Source of the DNA: Hyphomicrobiales bacterium
GTDB lineage: Bacteria > Pseudomonadota > Alphaproteobacteria > Rhizobiales > Beijerinckiaceae
Reading direction: 5' to 3'
Length of the DNA stretch: 8,448 nt
Assembly: GCA_028290595.1 (NCBI GenBank)
Contig: JAQGJO010000216.1
Span: 1-8,448, forward strand
This document shows positions 1 through 5,718 of the stretch, piece by piece (positions within the stretch are counted from its first letter, which is position 1; each line of letters begins with the position of its first letter). Under the pieces are notes generated by a model. That model saw nothing but the letters and a program-made list of their open reading frames with translations, had not been told where the DNA came from and did not search any database. A program made the position numbers and the translations under genes.

Positions 1-551
1 GCATCGGCGGTAGGGTCGGGCGCATGCGCCGGCGCGGGCTCGTCCATCAACGCAGTGAAACTCTCCGCGCGCGCCTGCATGTGCGCCATCGCCGGCGCCT
101 CGCCGGCATCTGTCTCGCTGATGGCGATCCATTCGAGATGCGGACACTGCTGCGCCAGCATCGCGGCGAATTTCGGTTGTGTGATCGCGGCGCGCGCGCC
201 CGACGCCTCCACCACATCGCGTAATTCGGGACCTGCGAGTGCGGCATTGCTGAGCACAGCGATGGCGCCGATCCACATGCAGGCGAAGCGTGCGATCAAG
301 GTCTCCGGACAATTCTCGAAATGCACCAGCACGCGATCACGCGGGCCGATGCCGCGTTTCAGCAGGCCGCCGGCGACGCGCGCCACATCGTTTTCGAAGC
401 CGGCATAGGACCATGTTCTCTGCGGCCCCTCGAACGGCGCCCAGATCAGAAAGGGATGCGCGCCACGTGCGGCGGCGCGATCGCGCAGCAGCGCGGCTGC
501 ATCCTGTCCGAGAAACGGATGGACGAACGAGGTCTGTTCGAACGACGGCAT
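1..551 (-). CDS. AMP-dependent acyl-CoA ligase (CaiC-like), N-terminal fragment
   Basis: This reading frame stays open to the window edge, so only the first 183 residues are visible. It starts at ATG 551-549, with GGAGG at 561-565 nine bases upstream. The protein begins MPSFEQTSFVHPFL. It then shows the typical adenylate-forming N-terminal block: a TWSYAGFENDVARVAGGL segment (residues 46-63), GIGPRDRVLVHFENCPE (67-83) and a hydrophobic WIGAIAVLSNAAL stretch. In ANL-superfamily ligases this part forms the first N-terminal subdomain. The ATP-binding TSGTTGxPK loop and the C-terminal domain would lie outside the window. The family activates a carboxylic acid as acyl-AMP and transfers it to CoA in the cytoplasm. 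The VLVHFENCPE wording resembles CaiC-like and short or medium-chain ligases, but the substrate cannot be read from this part. The gene lies downstream of arsC on the same strand, 70 bases away, and probably has its own promoter. Confidence 0.87.
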   Translation of the reverse strand, partial: MPSFEQTSFVHPFLGQDAAALLRDRAAARGAHPFLIWAPFEGPQRTWSYAGFENDVARVAGGLLKRGIGPRDRVLVHFENCPETLIARFACMWIGAIAVLSNAALAGPELRDVVEASGARAAITQPKFAAMLAQQCPHLEWIAISETDAGEAPAMAHMQARAESFTALMDEPAPAHAPDPTAD

Positions 552-610
552 TGGTGGTTTCCTCCGCGGGTTCTTGTCGCGATCCTCAACTATGCCGCCG
601 AAATTTCAAA

Positions 611-626
611 ACTGAAAAATTTCAGT
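611..626 (-). repeat. Palindrome overlapping arsC stop: weak terminator or operator
   Basis: ACTGAAAAATTTCAGT has 7-base arms around AA. On the minus strand it is followed directly by three more T (610-608). It could therefore fold as a low-GC hairpin with a U-run just at the arsC stop codon (622-624). The same stretch also carries GAAATTTC (600-607) and an overlapping TTCA/TGAA dyad (604-617), upstream of the acyl-CoA ligase start. That arrangement would equally suit a TetR- or MarR-type operator. The two readings cannot be separated from sequence alone. Confidence 0.35.
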
Positions 627-972
627 CTGGAAATATTTCCTGCAATACATCGGCGGGACGGCAGACCCGCGTGCCCTTGCTCGTGACCACCACCGGACGT
701 TCCATCAGAATCGGGTGGGCGCCGAGCGCGTCGAGAATCTGGTCGTCGGTCAATGCCGGATTGTCGAGATTAAGATCATCATAAGGCGTTCCCTTGCGGC
801 GCAGGATATCGCGCGGCTTCATCTTCATCGCGAAGAGCAGGCCCTGCATCTCGGCGCGTGATGGCGGTGTCACCAGATATTCGATGATTTTCGGCTCGAC
901 ACCGGTTTCCCGGATGCGGGCGAGCACTGTTCGGGAAGTGCCACATTTGGGGTTGTGGTAAATCGTGGTCAT
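622..972 (-). CDS. arsC: Arsenate reductase, glutaredoxin-dependent ArsC
   Basis: This 116-residue cytoplasmic enzyme reduces arsenate to arsenite using glutathione and glutaredoxin. The ArsC/Spx family signature IYHNPKCGTSR is at residues 4-14, with the catalytic cysteine at C10. The three arginines that hold arsenate in the E. coli plasmid R773 enzyme (R60, R94, R107) align with R58 (ILRRKG), R92 (MERPVVV) and R105 (TRVCRP). The start chosen is ATG 972-970, with AGGTGAAG upstream. An in-frame extension to 1020 adds 16 unconserved residues and lacks a comparable ribosome site. It is shorter than the 141-residue R773 enzyme, as in many chromosomal copies. No arsR, arsB or acr3 is beside it, so it is a lone arsC rather than a full ars operon. 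It is transcribed away from glmM. A related YfgD-type reductase is the main alternative. Confidence 0.9.
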   Translation of the reverse strand: MTTIYHNPKCGTSRTVLARIRETGVEPKIIEYLVTPPSRAEMQGLLFAMKMKPRDILRRKGTPYDDLNLDNPALTDDQILDALGAHPILMERPVVVTSKGTRVCRPADVLQEIFPD

Positions 973-994
973 GAATTCTTCACCTGATTGCTTA

Positions 995-1019
995 TGGATA
1001 GCAGGGTAGCTGGATAGCA
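995..1019. repeat. Direct repeat TGGATAGCA x2 upstream of arsC
   Basis: TGGATAGCA occurs exactly at 995-1003 and 1011-1019, 16 bases apart start to start, in the arsC-glmM divergent spacer and 23-47 bases upstream of the arsC start. It may be a regulator half-site pair. No known consensus was recognised. Confidence 0.3.
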
Positions 1020-1079
1020 CATGGGACGGCTCGTTAAATACGTTGGATTTTAGCGAAAGACTTCCCGGTGCCTTGCCGC

Positions 1080-1085
1080 TACAAT
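1080..1085 (+). promoter_or_regulatory. Candidate -10 element (TACAAT) for glmM
   Basis: TACAAT is a five-of-six match to the sigma-70 -10 box, 76 bases upstream of the glmM start, in the 189-base arsC-glmM divergent spacer. The -35 position holds only AGACTT (1058-1063, 16-base spacer), a weak match. The element is therefore tentative. Confidence 0.3.
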
Positions 1086-1161
1086 ATTGATCTCCCCTTT
1101 AGCGCGGCTGGAAGATCGGCGGCGCTGGCTTGGCGGCCTTAGCTTGGACCGGGTTGTACTC

Positions 1162-2526
1162 ATGGCAATTGCACGCAAATATTTCGGCACCGACGGCATT
1201 CGCGGGCGCGCCAACAGCGCCATTACGCCGGACCTGGCGCTGCGCGTCGGGCAGGCGGTCGGGCTGGTGTTCCAGCGCGGCGAACATCGCCACAGAGTCG
1301 TGATCGGCAAGGATACGCGGCTGTCGGGCTATATGATCGAATATGCCATGGTGGCAGGGTTCACCTCGGTGGGCATGGACGTGTTGCTGCTCGGCCCGAT
1401 GCCGACGCCGGCTGTGGCGATGCTGACGCGGTCCATGCGCGCAGATATCGGCGTGATGATCTCCGCTTCGCACAACGCCTATGAAGACAACGGCATCAAG
1501 ATATTCGGGCCGGATGGTTTTAAGCTGTCCGACGACGTCGAGCGCAGCATCGAGGCGCTGGTCGATAGCGACATGTCGGCGCAGCTTTCCAAATCCGGCG
1601 ACCTTGGCCGCGCCAAGCGCGTCGATGACGTGCGCGCCCGCTATATCGAGGCGGCGAAACTGACCTTGCCGCGGCATCTTTCGCTCGACGGGTTGCGTAT
1701 CGTGCTGGATTGCGCCCATGGCGCGGCCTATCGGGTTGCGCCTGAAGCACTGTGGGAACTGGGCGCGGAAGTGATTCCGATCGGCGTCGATCCCGACGGC
1801 ATGAACATCAACCGCGAGGTCGGCTCGACCTCGCCGGAAGCGCTGATCCGCAAGGTGCGCGAGACGCGCGCCGATATCGGCATCGCGCTCGACGGCGATG
1901 CGGACCGCGTGCTCATCATCGACGAGCAGGGCCATCCGGTGAACGGCGACCAGGTGATGGCGGTGGTGGCGCAGAGCTGGAAGGAAGATGGACGGCTGAG
2001 CAAGCCCGGCATCGTCACCACGGTGATGTCCAATCTCGGCCTGGAGCGCTATCTGGCCTCCATCGACCTGACGATGGCGCGCACCGCCGTCGGCGACCGT
2101 TATGTGCTCGAACATATGCGCGAGCACGGGTTCAACCTGGGCGGCGAACAGTCCGGCCATATCATCCTGTCGGATTATTCGACGACGGGCGACGGGCTCG
2201 TCTCGGCGCTGCAGGTGCTGGCCGTCGTCCAGCGCCGCCAGCGCCCGGTGAGCGAGGTCTGCCATCTGTTCGAACCGCTGCCGCAGATTCTCAAGAACGT
2301 GCGCACCAGCGGTCGCGCCGCCATGGAAAAGGAAAGTGTTGTGCGCGCCATCGCCGATGGCGAGCGCAAGCTCGGCAAAGATGGCCGGTTGCTGATCCGT
2401 CCCTCGGGGACGGAACCGGTGATTCGCGTCATGGGCGAGGGCGACGATCTGAAAATGGTCGAAGCTGTGGTCGATTCGATCTGTGCGGCCATCGAAGGCG
2501 GTTCGAACAAAGTCGCGGCGGAATAG
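1162..2526 (+). CDS. glmM: Phosphoglucosamine mutase GlmM
   Basis: The enzyme converts glucosamine-6-phosphate to glucosamine-1-phosphate, the second committed step towards UDP-GlcNAc for peptidoglycan and lipid A. The 454-residue length fits the family. It opens with [11 protein letters not shown]. The phosphoserine loop ISASHN places the catalytic serine at S103 (E. coli S102). The metal loop DGDADR covers residues 244-249, with D244, D246 and D248 as the Mg ligands. The C-terminal phosphate-binding loop RPSGTEP begins at R413. All four alpha-D-phosphohexomutase domains appear intact. ATG 1162 was chosen because the conserved N-terminus begins there. The upstream frame open from 1087 reads like untranslated leader. 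The Shine-Dalgarno is poor (GGACCGGG). The gene stands alone, divergent from arsC, whereas in many rhizobia it follows ftsH. The enzyme is usually activated by phosphorylation of the loop serine. Confidence 0.97.
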   Translation: MAIARKYFGTDGIRGRANSAITPDLALRVGQAVGLVFQRGEHRHRVVIGKDTRLSGYMIEYAMVAGFTSVGMDVLLLGPMPTPAVAMLTRSMRADIGVMISASHNAYEDNGIKIFGPDGFKLSDDVERSIEALVDSDMSAQLSKSGDLGRAKRVDDVRARYIEAAKLTLPRHLSLDGLRIVLDCAHGAAYRVAPEALWELGAEVIPIGVDPDGMNINREVGSTSPEALIRKVRETRADIGIALDGDADRVLIIDEQGHPVNGDQVMAVVAQSWKEDGRLSKPGIVTTVMSNLGLERYLASIDLTMARTAVGDRYVLEHMREHGFNLGGEQSGHIILSDYSTTGDGLVSALQVLAVVQRRQRPVSEVCHLFEPLPQILKNVRTSGRAAMEKESVVRAIADGERKLGKDGRLLIRPSGTEPVIRVMGEGDDLKMVEAVVDSICAAIEGGSNKVAAE

Positions 2527-2540
2527 GACGCCTCCGCGAC
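2512..2540 (+). repeat. Hairpin spanning the glmM stop codon
   Basis: GTCGCGG (2512-2518) and CCGCGAC (2534-2540) form a perfect 7-bp GC-rich stem around the TAG stop (2524-2526). No T-run follows, so it is not a classical intrinsic terminator. It could protect the 3' end or help termination. Confidence 0.3.
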
Positions 2541-2564
2541 GGTCTTCGAGAGCCGCCTAACTCA

Positions 2565-2594
2565 TTGGCGCTTCGATAAATCCACGACTATTAA
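2565..2594 (+). promoter_or_regulatory. Candidate sigma-70 promoter of first OMP gene
   Basis: TTGGCG (2565-2570) and TATTAA (2589-2594) are separated by 18 bases, and each matches four of six consensus bases. The position is 105 bases upstream of the ATG. If used, the CtrA-type box would fall just downstream of the transcription start. Confidence 0.3.
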
Positions 2595-2609
2595 GGTTAA
2601 TCCTTAGGG

Positions 2610-2624
2610 TTAAGTGCCCATTAA
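2610..2624 (+). promoter_or_regulatory. CtrA-type box, TTAA-N7-TTAA
   Basis: TTAAGTGCCCATTAA is an exact match to the full CtrA recognition pattern TTAA-N7-TTAA known from Caulobacter and other alphaproteobacteria, and it is followed by CC. It lies 74 bases before the ATG of the first OMP gene. It sits inside a 7-bp dyad, GGGTTAA (2607-2613) with TTAACCC (2621-2627). Further TTAA motifs occur at 2591 and 2597. The match is seen directly; binding is inferred. Confidence 0.55.
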
Positions 2625-2698
2625 CCCCTTTGTTGCAAGTTTATCTCGTTCATCAGGCCTGCGCTCGCTGGCGCCCGGCAAAACGAGAGGATTTGGTC

Positions 2699-3625
2699 AT
2701 GGGCGGTACTAGGGCCCTTTTTCTTGCCGGAGCGGTTGTGGCCGGCATGACGACGGCAAATGCCGCCGATCTTTTGCCACCACCGCCCATGGTCGGCACC
2801 CCGATGCCCGTGCAGGATTATTCCGGTTGGTATCTGCGCGGTGATATCGGCATGGGTCTTTCCCATAGCGTCAAGGCATCCAACCCGCCGGATCCGTTGA
2901 GCCAAGGCTCGCCCGGCTATGTGCCGACCGCCTATAATCTCAACGCGGCGGATTTCAGCGCGGCGACCTTCGTCAAGTTCGGTATCGGCTACCAGATCAA
3001 CAGCTGGTTCCGCGCCGACATCACCGGTGAATATCGCTCCAGCAGCTTCTCGACGCAGGACGAACTGTCCTGGAACAACGGCGCCGGTTCGTTCAACGTG
3101 CTGCGCAACTTCTATCGCGGCAATATGGCGAGCTTCGTCGGCCTGGTGAACGGCTATGCCGATCTCGGCACCTGGTATGGCATTACCCCCTATGTCGGCG
3201 CCGGTGTCGGCTTTGCCAGCAACACGGTCTCGGGCGTGACCGACAACGGCTTCAACAATCTCTATGCCGGTCCCGGCTCCTTCGCCACGTCGAACACGGG
3301 CGGCTACTACAGCTCGAAGACGTCGAGCAGCGTCGCCTGGGCGCTCATGGCCGGTCTCTCCTACAACGTTACGTCGAATCTCAAGCTCGATTTCGGCTAC
3401 CGTTATCTGAACTACGGCACGGCTTCCGCCGGCTCGCCGCATTGCTTCGGCCCCGGCCCGGGCTTCTCTGCCTGCAGCAACGTGCTGACATTCGCCCGCG
3501 CCGGCTCGCATGACTTCTCGATCGGCATGCGCTGGATGCTGGCCGATATGGGCACTTCGCCGATGATGGCGCCGGCGCCGATGCCCTATCCGGTGCAGCA
3601 GCGTCCGCTGGTGAGCAAGTACTAA
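2699..3625 (+). CDS. Outer-membrane beta-barrel protein, Omp25/Omp31-like (copy 1)
   Basis: This 308-residue exported protein is predicted to form a small beta-barrel in the outer membrane, like the Omp25/Omp31/RopB families of Hyphomicrobiales. A Sec signal peptide covers residues 1-22, cleaved after ANA before ADLLPPPP. A proline-rich linker leads to SGWYLRGDIG, the family's first strand. Later blocks are FVKFGIGYQINSWFRADI, a TPYVGAGVGFA strand, LKLDFGYRYLNYG and a last strand, DFSIGMRWML. A Pro/Met-rich tail ending in VSKY follows that strand. The only cysteines, C249 and C259, lie in one predicted surface loop. ATG 2699 with GAGAGG eight bases upstream gives a clean signal peptide; a TTG at 2630 would spoil it. 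The gene is monocistronic, ending in the terminator at 3664-3690. It is paralogous to the next gene. Pore activity is not shown by sequence. Confidence 0.92.
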   Translation: MGGTRALFLAGAVVAGMTTANAADLLPPPPMVGTPMPVQDYSGWYLRGDIGMGLSHSVKASNPPDPLSQGSPGYVPTAYNLNAADFSAATFVKFGIGYQINSWFRADITGEYRSSSFSTQDELSWNNGAGSFNVLRNFYRGNMASFVGLVNGYADLGTWYGITPYVGAGVGFASNTVSGVTDNGFNNLYAGPGSFATSNTGGYYSSKTSSSVAWALMAGLSYNVTSNLKLDFGYRYLNYGTASAGSPHCFGPGPGFSACSNVLTFARAGSHDFSIGMRWMLADMGTSPMMAPAPMPYPVQQRPLVSKY

Positions 3626-3663
3626 GAGACGTACTCGCCCAACACGAAGGCAATATTTTCGAG

Positions 3664-3690
3664 ACGGCGCGGCTTTGTCCGCGCCGTTTT
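3664..3690 (+). terminator. Intrinsic terminator after first OMP gene
   Basis: ACGGCGCGG (3664-3672) and CCGCGCCGT (3679-3687) pair over nine bases, with a six-base CTTTGT loop and TTTT at the end. It lies 38 bases after the stop codon and separates the two OMP genes into independent transcripts. Confidence 0.85.
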
Positions 3691-3734
3691 GCGTTTGCGG
3701 GACAGGGGTTTCTTTAAGCGTCAAGCAGAAAATA

Positions 3735-3763
3735 TTGGTATGCTTAAGACAGGATTAAACAAT
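3735..3763 (+). promoter_or_regulatory. Promoter with embedded CtrA-type box, second OMP gene
   Basis: TTGGTA (3735-3740) and AACAAT (3758-3763) have a 17-base spacer and each matches four of six sigma-70 consensus bases. Between and overlapping them is TTAAGACAGGATTAA (3744-3758), an exact TTAA-N7-TTAA CtrA-type box. In that position CtrA would be expected to repress. The box match is direct; the promoter and the direction of control are inferred. Confidence 0.5.
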
Positions 3764-3830
3764 AGCTGCGAACCTTCCTGCAACGAATGGCGTGGTCTCC
3801 GCCGATCGCGCGGATGGAAGGAATGTCGGT

Positions 3831-4745
3831 ATGGTTCGCTTGGGGTCGATGACATTTGCGGCGGCGTTCGCTGCGATTGCGACGGTGGGCGCGCATGCCG
3901 CGGATATGGATTTTCCGAATGCGCCGCCGAACCTCACGCCGGAAGCGCCGGTCGAACTCGGAACAGGCTGGTATCTGCGCGGTGATGCCGGCTTCGCCCG
4001 CGAGCAGTTGCCGCAACTCTCGGTCAACGCGACGCCTATACCGACCGGCGCGCAACTTCTGAATTCCGGCGGATCGAAGAACGGCTGGTCGGCCGGTCTC
4101 GGCTTCGGTTACAAATTCAACAGTTGGCTGCGCACGGACTTCACTTACGAAGTGCGCAACGGCGTCAAAGTCGATTCGACCTCCGCGGACTTCGACTGTC
4201 CCTATTCGGTGGCTGGATTAACCGATCAGATAACCAATCTTACTATCGGACTGCATGTCATCAACAACAAGTGCAGGGCGGGCCAGAAGGCTTCGCTTTC
4301 GCGTCAGGTCGGAATGGCGAATTTCTATATCGATCTGGGCAATTGGTCGGGCGTTACGCCGTATATCGGCGCCGGCGTCGGTATCGCCTATGGCGCGACG
4401 CAGGGCACTTACAACTGGTACAACAGTGCCGATGGCAGCCCCTATAATGTCAATCTGGTGCTGCCCTCGGGCTATCCTTTCATTTACGTGGATGCTTATG
4501 GCAACAAGCTTAATCCGCAGCCGGTGATCAACTATGGCCCGCAGAGCAGATATCAGGTCTCCAATACGCAGACCTATCAACTGGCCTGGTCACTGATGGG
4601 TGGCTTTTCCTATGACATCAGCTCGCACATGAAGCTCGATATCAACTACCGCTATCTGCAGATGGGTGCATGGAAGACGCCGACCGCCTCCACCATCGCC
4701 AAATCGAGCGATGTGCGCGTCGGCATCCGCTATATGATCGACTGA
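3831..4745 (+). CDS. Outer-membrane beta-barrel protein, Omp25/Omp31-like (copy 2)
   Basis: This 304-residue paralogue of the preceding protein is likewise predicted to be an outer-membrane barrel. Its signal peptide covers residues 1-23, cleaved after AHA before ADMDFP. TGWYLRGDAGFA matches the family's first strand. Shared blocks with copy 1 include FGYKFNSWLRTDF, the strand TPYIGAGVGIAYG, LAWSLMGGFSYDISS and MKLDINYRYLQMG. It ends with the usual final strand VRVGIRYMID, without the Pro-rich tail of copy 1. Its only cysteines, C123 and C148, fall in an earlier loop than those of copy 1, so a loop disulfide is possible in both but in different places. ATG 3831 is preceded by GGAAGGA with eight-base spacing; a GTG at 3792 lacks this and would mask the signal peptide. 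It is likely transcribed alone and runs convergently into the dehydrogenase gene only eight bases away. Confidence 0.92.
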   Translation: MVRLGSMTFAAAFAAIATVGAHAADMDFPNAPPNLTPEAPVELGTGWYLRGDAGFAREQLPQLSVNATPIPTGAQLLNSGGSKNGWSAGLGFGYKFNSWLRTDFTYEVRNGVKVDSTSADFDCPYSVAGLTDQITNLTIGLHVINNKCRAGQKASLSRQVGMANFYIDLGNWSGVTPYIGAGVGIAYGATQGTYNWYNSADGSPYNVNLVLPSGYPFIYVDAYGNKLNPQPVINYGPQSRYQVSNTQTYQLAWSLMGGFSYDISSHMKLDINYRYLQMGAWKTPTASTIAKSSDVRVGIRYMID

Positions 4746-4753
4746 TAAGACGC

Positions 4754-5533
4754 TTAGCTCTTCGATCCGCTCAAAGACGAATTCAGTTCCGCGGACAGTT
4801 TGAAAAACTGCTCGCGGACGCTGGCTGAATAGGGGTTGGATCGCTCGATCGCGAGAAACACCTCCGGCGCGTCATAGCGCACCATCTCCACCGCTTTCAT
4901 GATCATGTCGAAGCTCGTCGTCGTCATGCGCGTCGGCAGCGGCTCCATCTGCACCAGCACTTTGGCGATGAGATGGGTGAGGCCCTGAACCGTCGCCAGT
5001 TCCTGGTCGTGCGCTTCCGGCGTGGTGATGAAGACGTTGAGGCCAAGGGTGGCGCGCAGGAAAGCGGCGACGCGGCCGACCTTGTCGCCGCGGATCGGGC
5101 AAAGCGCGATCTTCAATCCCTTGATGCCGTCGCGGGCGCTCTGCGGACCAAACAGCGGATGGGTGCCGATGATGTCGACGTGGTCGGGCAGGTCGCGGCG
5201 CATGATGTCGGCTGGGATCACTTTCACTGATCCGACATCCAGCACCAGGGTGCCGGGCTGGAGATGCTGGCCTATGGCGGCGATGGCCTGCTCAAGCTGA
5301 TTGACCGGCATGGCAAGCACGACGATGCGGCATTTCGCGACCGTGGCGATGTCGGTGAAGGTAACACCGAGATTTTCGTCCCGGCCGGTAGCGGGGGCAG
5401 CCGGATCGAAGGCGTAGAGCTGGAAATAAGGGTGCAGATGCTGGGCGATCAACCGCCCGAAGGCGCCGAAACCGACAATACCGATGGTGATCTGGTCTTT
5501 AGCGATCTGGTTTTGGCTGTCTGAATTCAACAC
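4754..5533 (-). CDS. Prephenate/arogenate dehydrogenase, short plant-like TyrA
   Basis: The family performs NAD(P)-linked oxidative decarboxylation of arogenate or prephenate in tyrosine synthesis. The 259 residues include a Rossmann GIVGFGAFG (residues 18-26). LDVGSVK is at 98-104. The catalytic loop GTHPLFGP places the active-site histidine at H125. The C-terminal helical part contains AHDQELATVQGLTHLIAKVL and a SFDMIMKAVEMV segment, followed by ERSNPYS. This compact layout, with TSFD followed by a NP-containing helix, resembles plant arogenate dehydrogenases more than the longer rhizobial TyrC. There is no ACT domain. It starts with GTG at 5533-5531. GGAG (plus 5543-5546) lies nine bases upstream, and no nearby ATG is in frame. 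The gene is not linked to hisC or other aromatic genes, and it has a structured leader with a Tyr-Tyr mini-ORF (see below). Whether it prefers arogenate or prephenate is not visible. Confidence 0.87.
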   Translation of the reverse strand: MLNSDSQNQIAKDQITIGIVGFGAFGRLIAQHLHPYFQLYAFDPAAPATGRDENLGVTFTDIATVAKCRIVVLAMPVNQLEQAIAAIGQHLQPGTLVLDVGSVKVIPADIMRRDLPDHVDIIGTHPLFGPQSARDGIKGLKIALCPIRGDKVGRVAAFLRATLGLNVFITTPEAHDQELATVQGLTHLIAKVLVQMEPLPTRMTTTSFDMIMKAVEMVRYDAPEVFLAIERSNPYSASVREQFFKLSAELNSSLSGSKS

Positions 5534-5542
5534 CGCGAAAAT

Positions 5543-5553
5543 CTCCGTAGGAG
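5543..5553 (-). promoter_or_regulatory. Hairpin holding the dehydrogenase Shine-Dalgarno
   Basis: On the minus strand CTCC-TAC-GGAG forms a 4-bp stem with a 3-base loop, and its 3' arm is the GGAG ribosome site of the GTG-started dehydrogenase gene. The stem is short, so it may be only a weak brake on initiation. Confidence 0.4.
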
Positions 5554-5560
5554 CTGCGAT

Positions 5561-5646
5561 GCTGACGGCAGTTTGCTCACTTCAAACCGCCAGCGACGCA
5601 GCGGTTGAAAGATGGCTCAATGCATCTCGCCGCTATTTAGGCGGCG
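5561..5646 (-). promoter_or_regulatory. Competing leader hairpins upstream of dehydrogenase gene
   Basis: Reading the minus strand there are several helices. (A) CGCCGC/GCGGCG (5646-5641 with 5633-5628) has a 7-base loop and overlaps the end of the leader ORF. (B) TTCAACCGC/GCGGTTTGAA (5609-5601 with 5590-5581) has one bulge and a 10-base loop. (C) GCTGGCGGTTTG (5594-5583) pairs with CAAACTGCCGTCAGC (5575-5561), about 12 bp with a 3-base bulge, and uses the same bases as the 3' arm of B. In addition AGCGGCG (5634-5628) can pair with CGTCGCT in the loop of B (5598-5592). A, B and C therefore include mutually exclusive folds, as in attenuators. There is no U-run, so control of translation or Rho access is more likely than intrinsic termination. 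Confidence 0.5.
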
Positions 5647-5683
5647 CGTAATAAAGGTCCGACGTGATGCAGATCGTGCTCAT
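5633..5683 (-). CDS. Putative leader peptide with tandem Tyr codons
   Basis: A 16-codon ORF, MSTICITSDLYYAPPK, runs from ATG 5683-5681 to TAG 5635-5633 in the leader of the dehydrogenase gene. Codons 11 and 12 are TAT TAC (Tyr-Tyr, 5653-5648), immediately before hairpin A, which includes its last codons and stop. There is no Shine-Dalgarno. The upstream TTGACA (5718-5713) and a weak -10 place the predicted transcription start on or next to the A of this ATG, which suggests a leaderless mRNA like that reported for the rhizobial trp leader. An in-frame ATG at 5701 would give 22 residues but lies inside the promoter spacer. A ribosome stalled at scarce Tyr-tRNA would cover hairpin A. This is a pattern-based proposal; a chance ORF of this size cannot be excluded. 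Confidence 0.5.
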   Translation of the reverse strand: MSTICITSDLYYAPPK

Positions 5684-5689
5684 GGGCGG

Positions 5690-5718
5690 TATTGAGAGCA
5701 TCTGACGGTGGTTGTCAA
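5690..5718 (-). promoter_or_regulatory. Candidate promoter of tyr leader and dehydrogenase gene
   Basis: A perfect -35 TTGACA is on the minus strand (5718-5713), inside the near-palindrome GTTGTCAAC (5711-5719). The -10 is weak: CTCAAT at 5696-5691 (16-base spacer, three of six) or TCAATA at 5695-5690 (17-base spacer). Either puts the start near 5683-5684, at the leader ATG. Confidence 0.45.

Noticed and set aside
1099..2265. 388-codon open frame antisense to glmM
   Set aside because: It is the complement of a clear glmM, with His/Arg/Ala-rich composition and no recognisable domain. Long antisense frames are common in GC-rich genes.
1752..2579. 275-codon plus-strand frame inside glmM
   Set aside because: It is an Arg-rich alternate frame of glmM with no protein-like pattern.
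2630..2698. TTG-started N-terminal extension of OMP copy 1
   Set aside because: It would place 23 charged residues before a clean signal peptide, and ATG 2699 has a good ribosome site.
2621..3724. 367-codon open frame antisense to the first OMP gene
   Set aside because: It is a shadow of the OMP gene, low-complexity in Arg, Ala, Glu and His, and it crosses the terminator.
5561..5646. Leader hairpins as classical intrinsic terminators
   Set aside because: None is followed by a U-run on the minus strand, so simple transcription termination is not supported.
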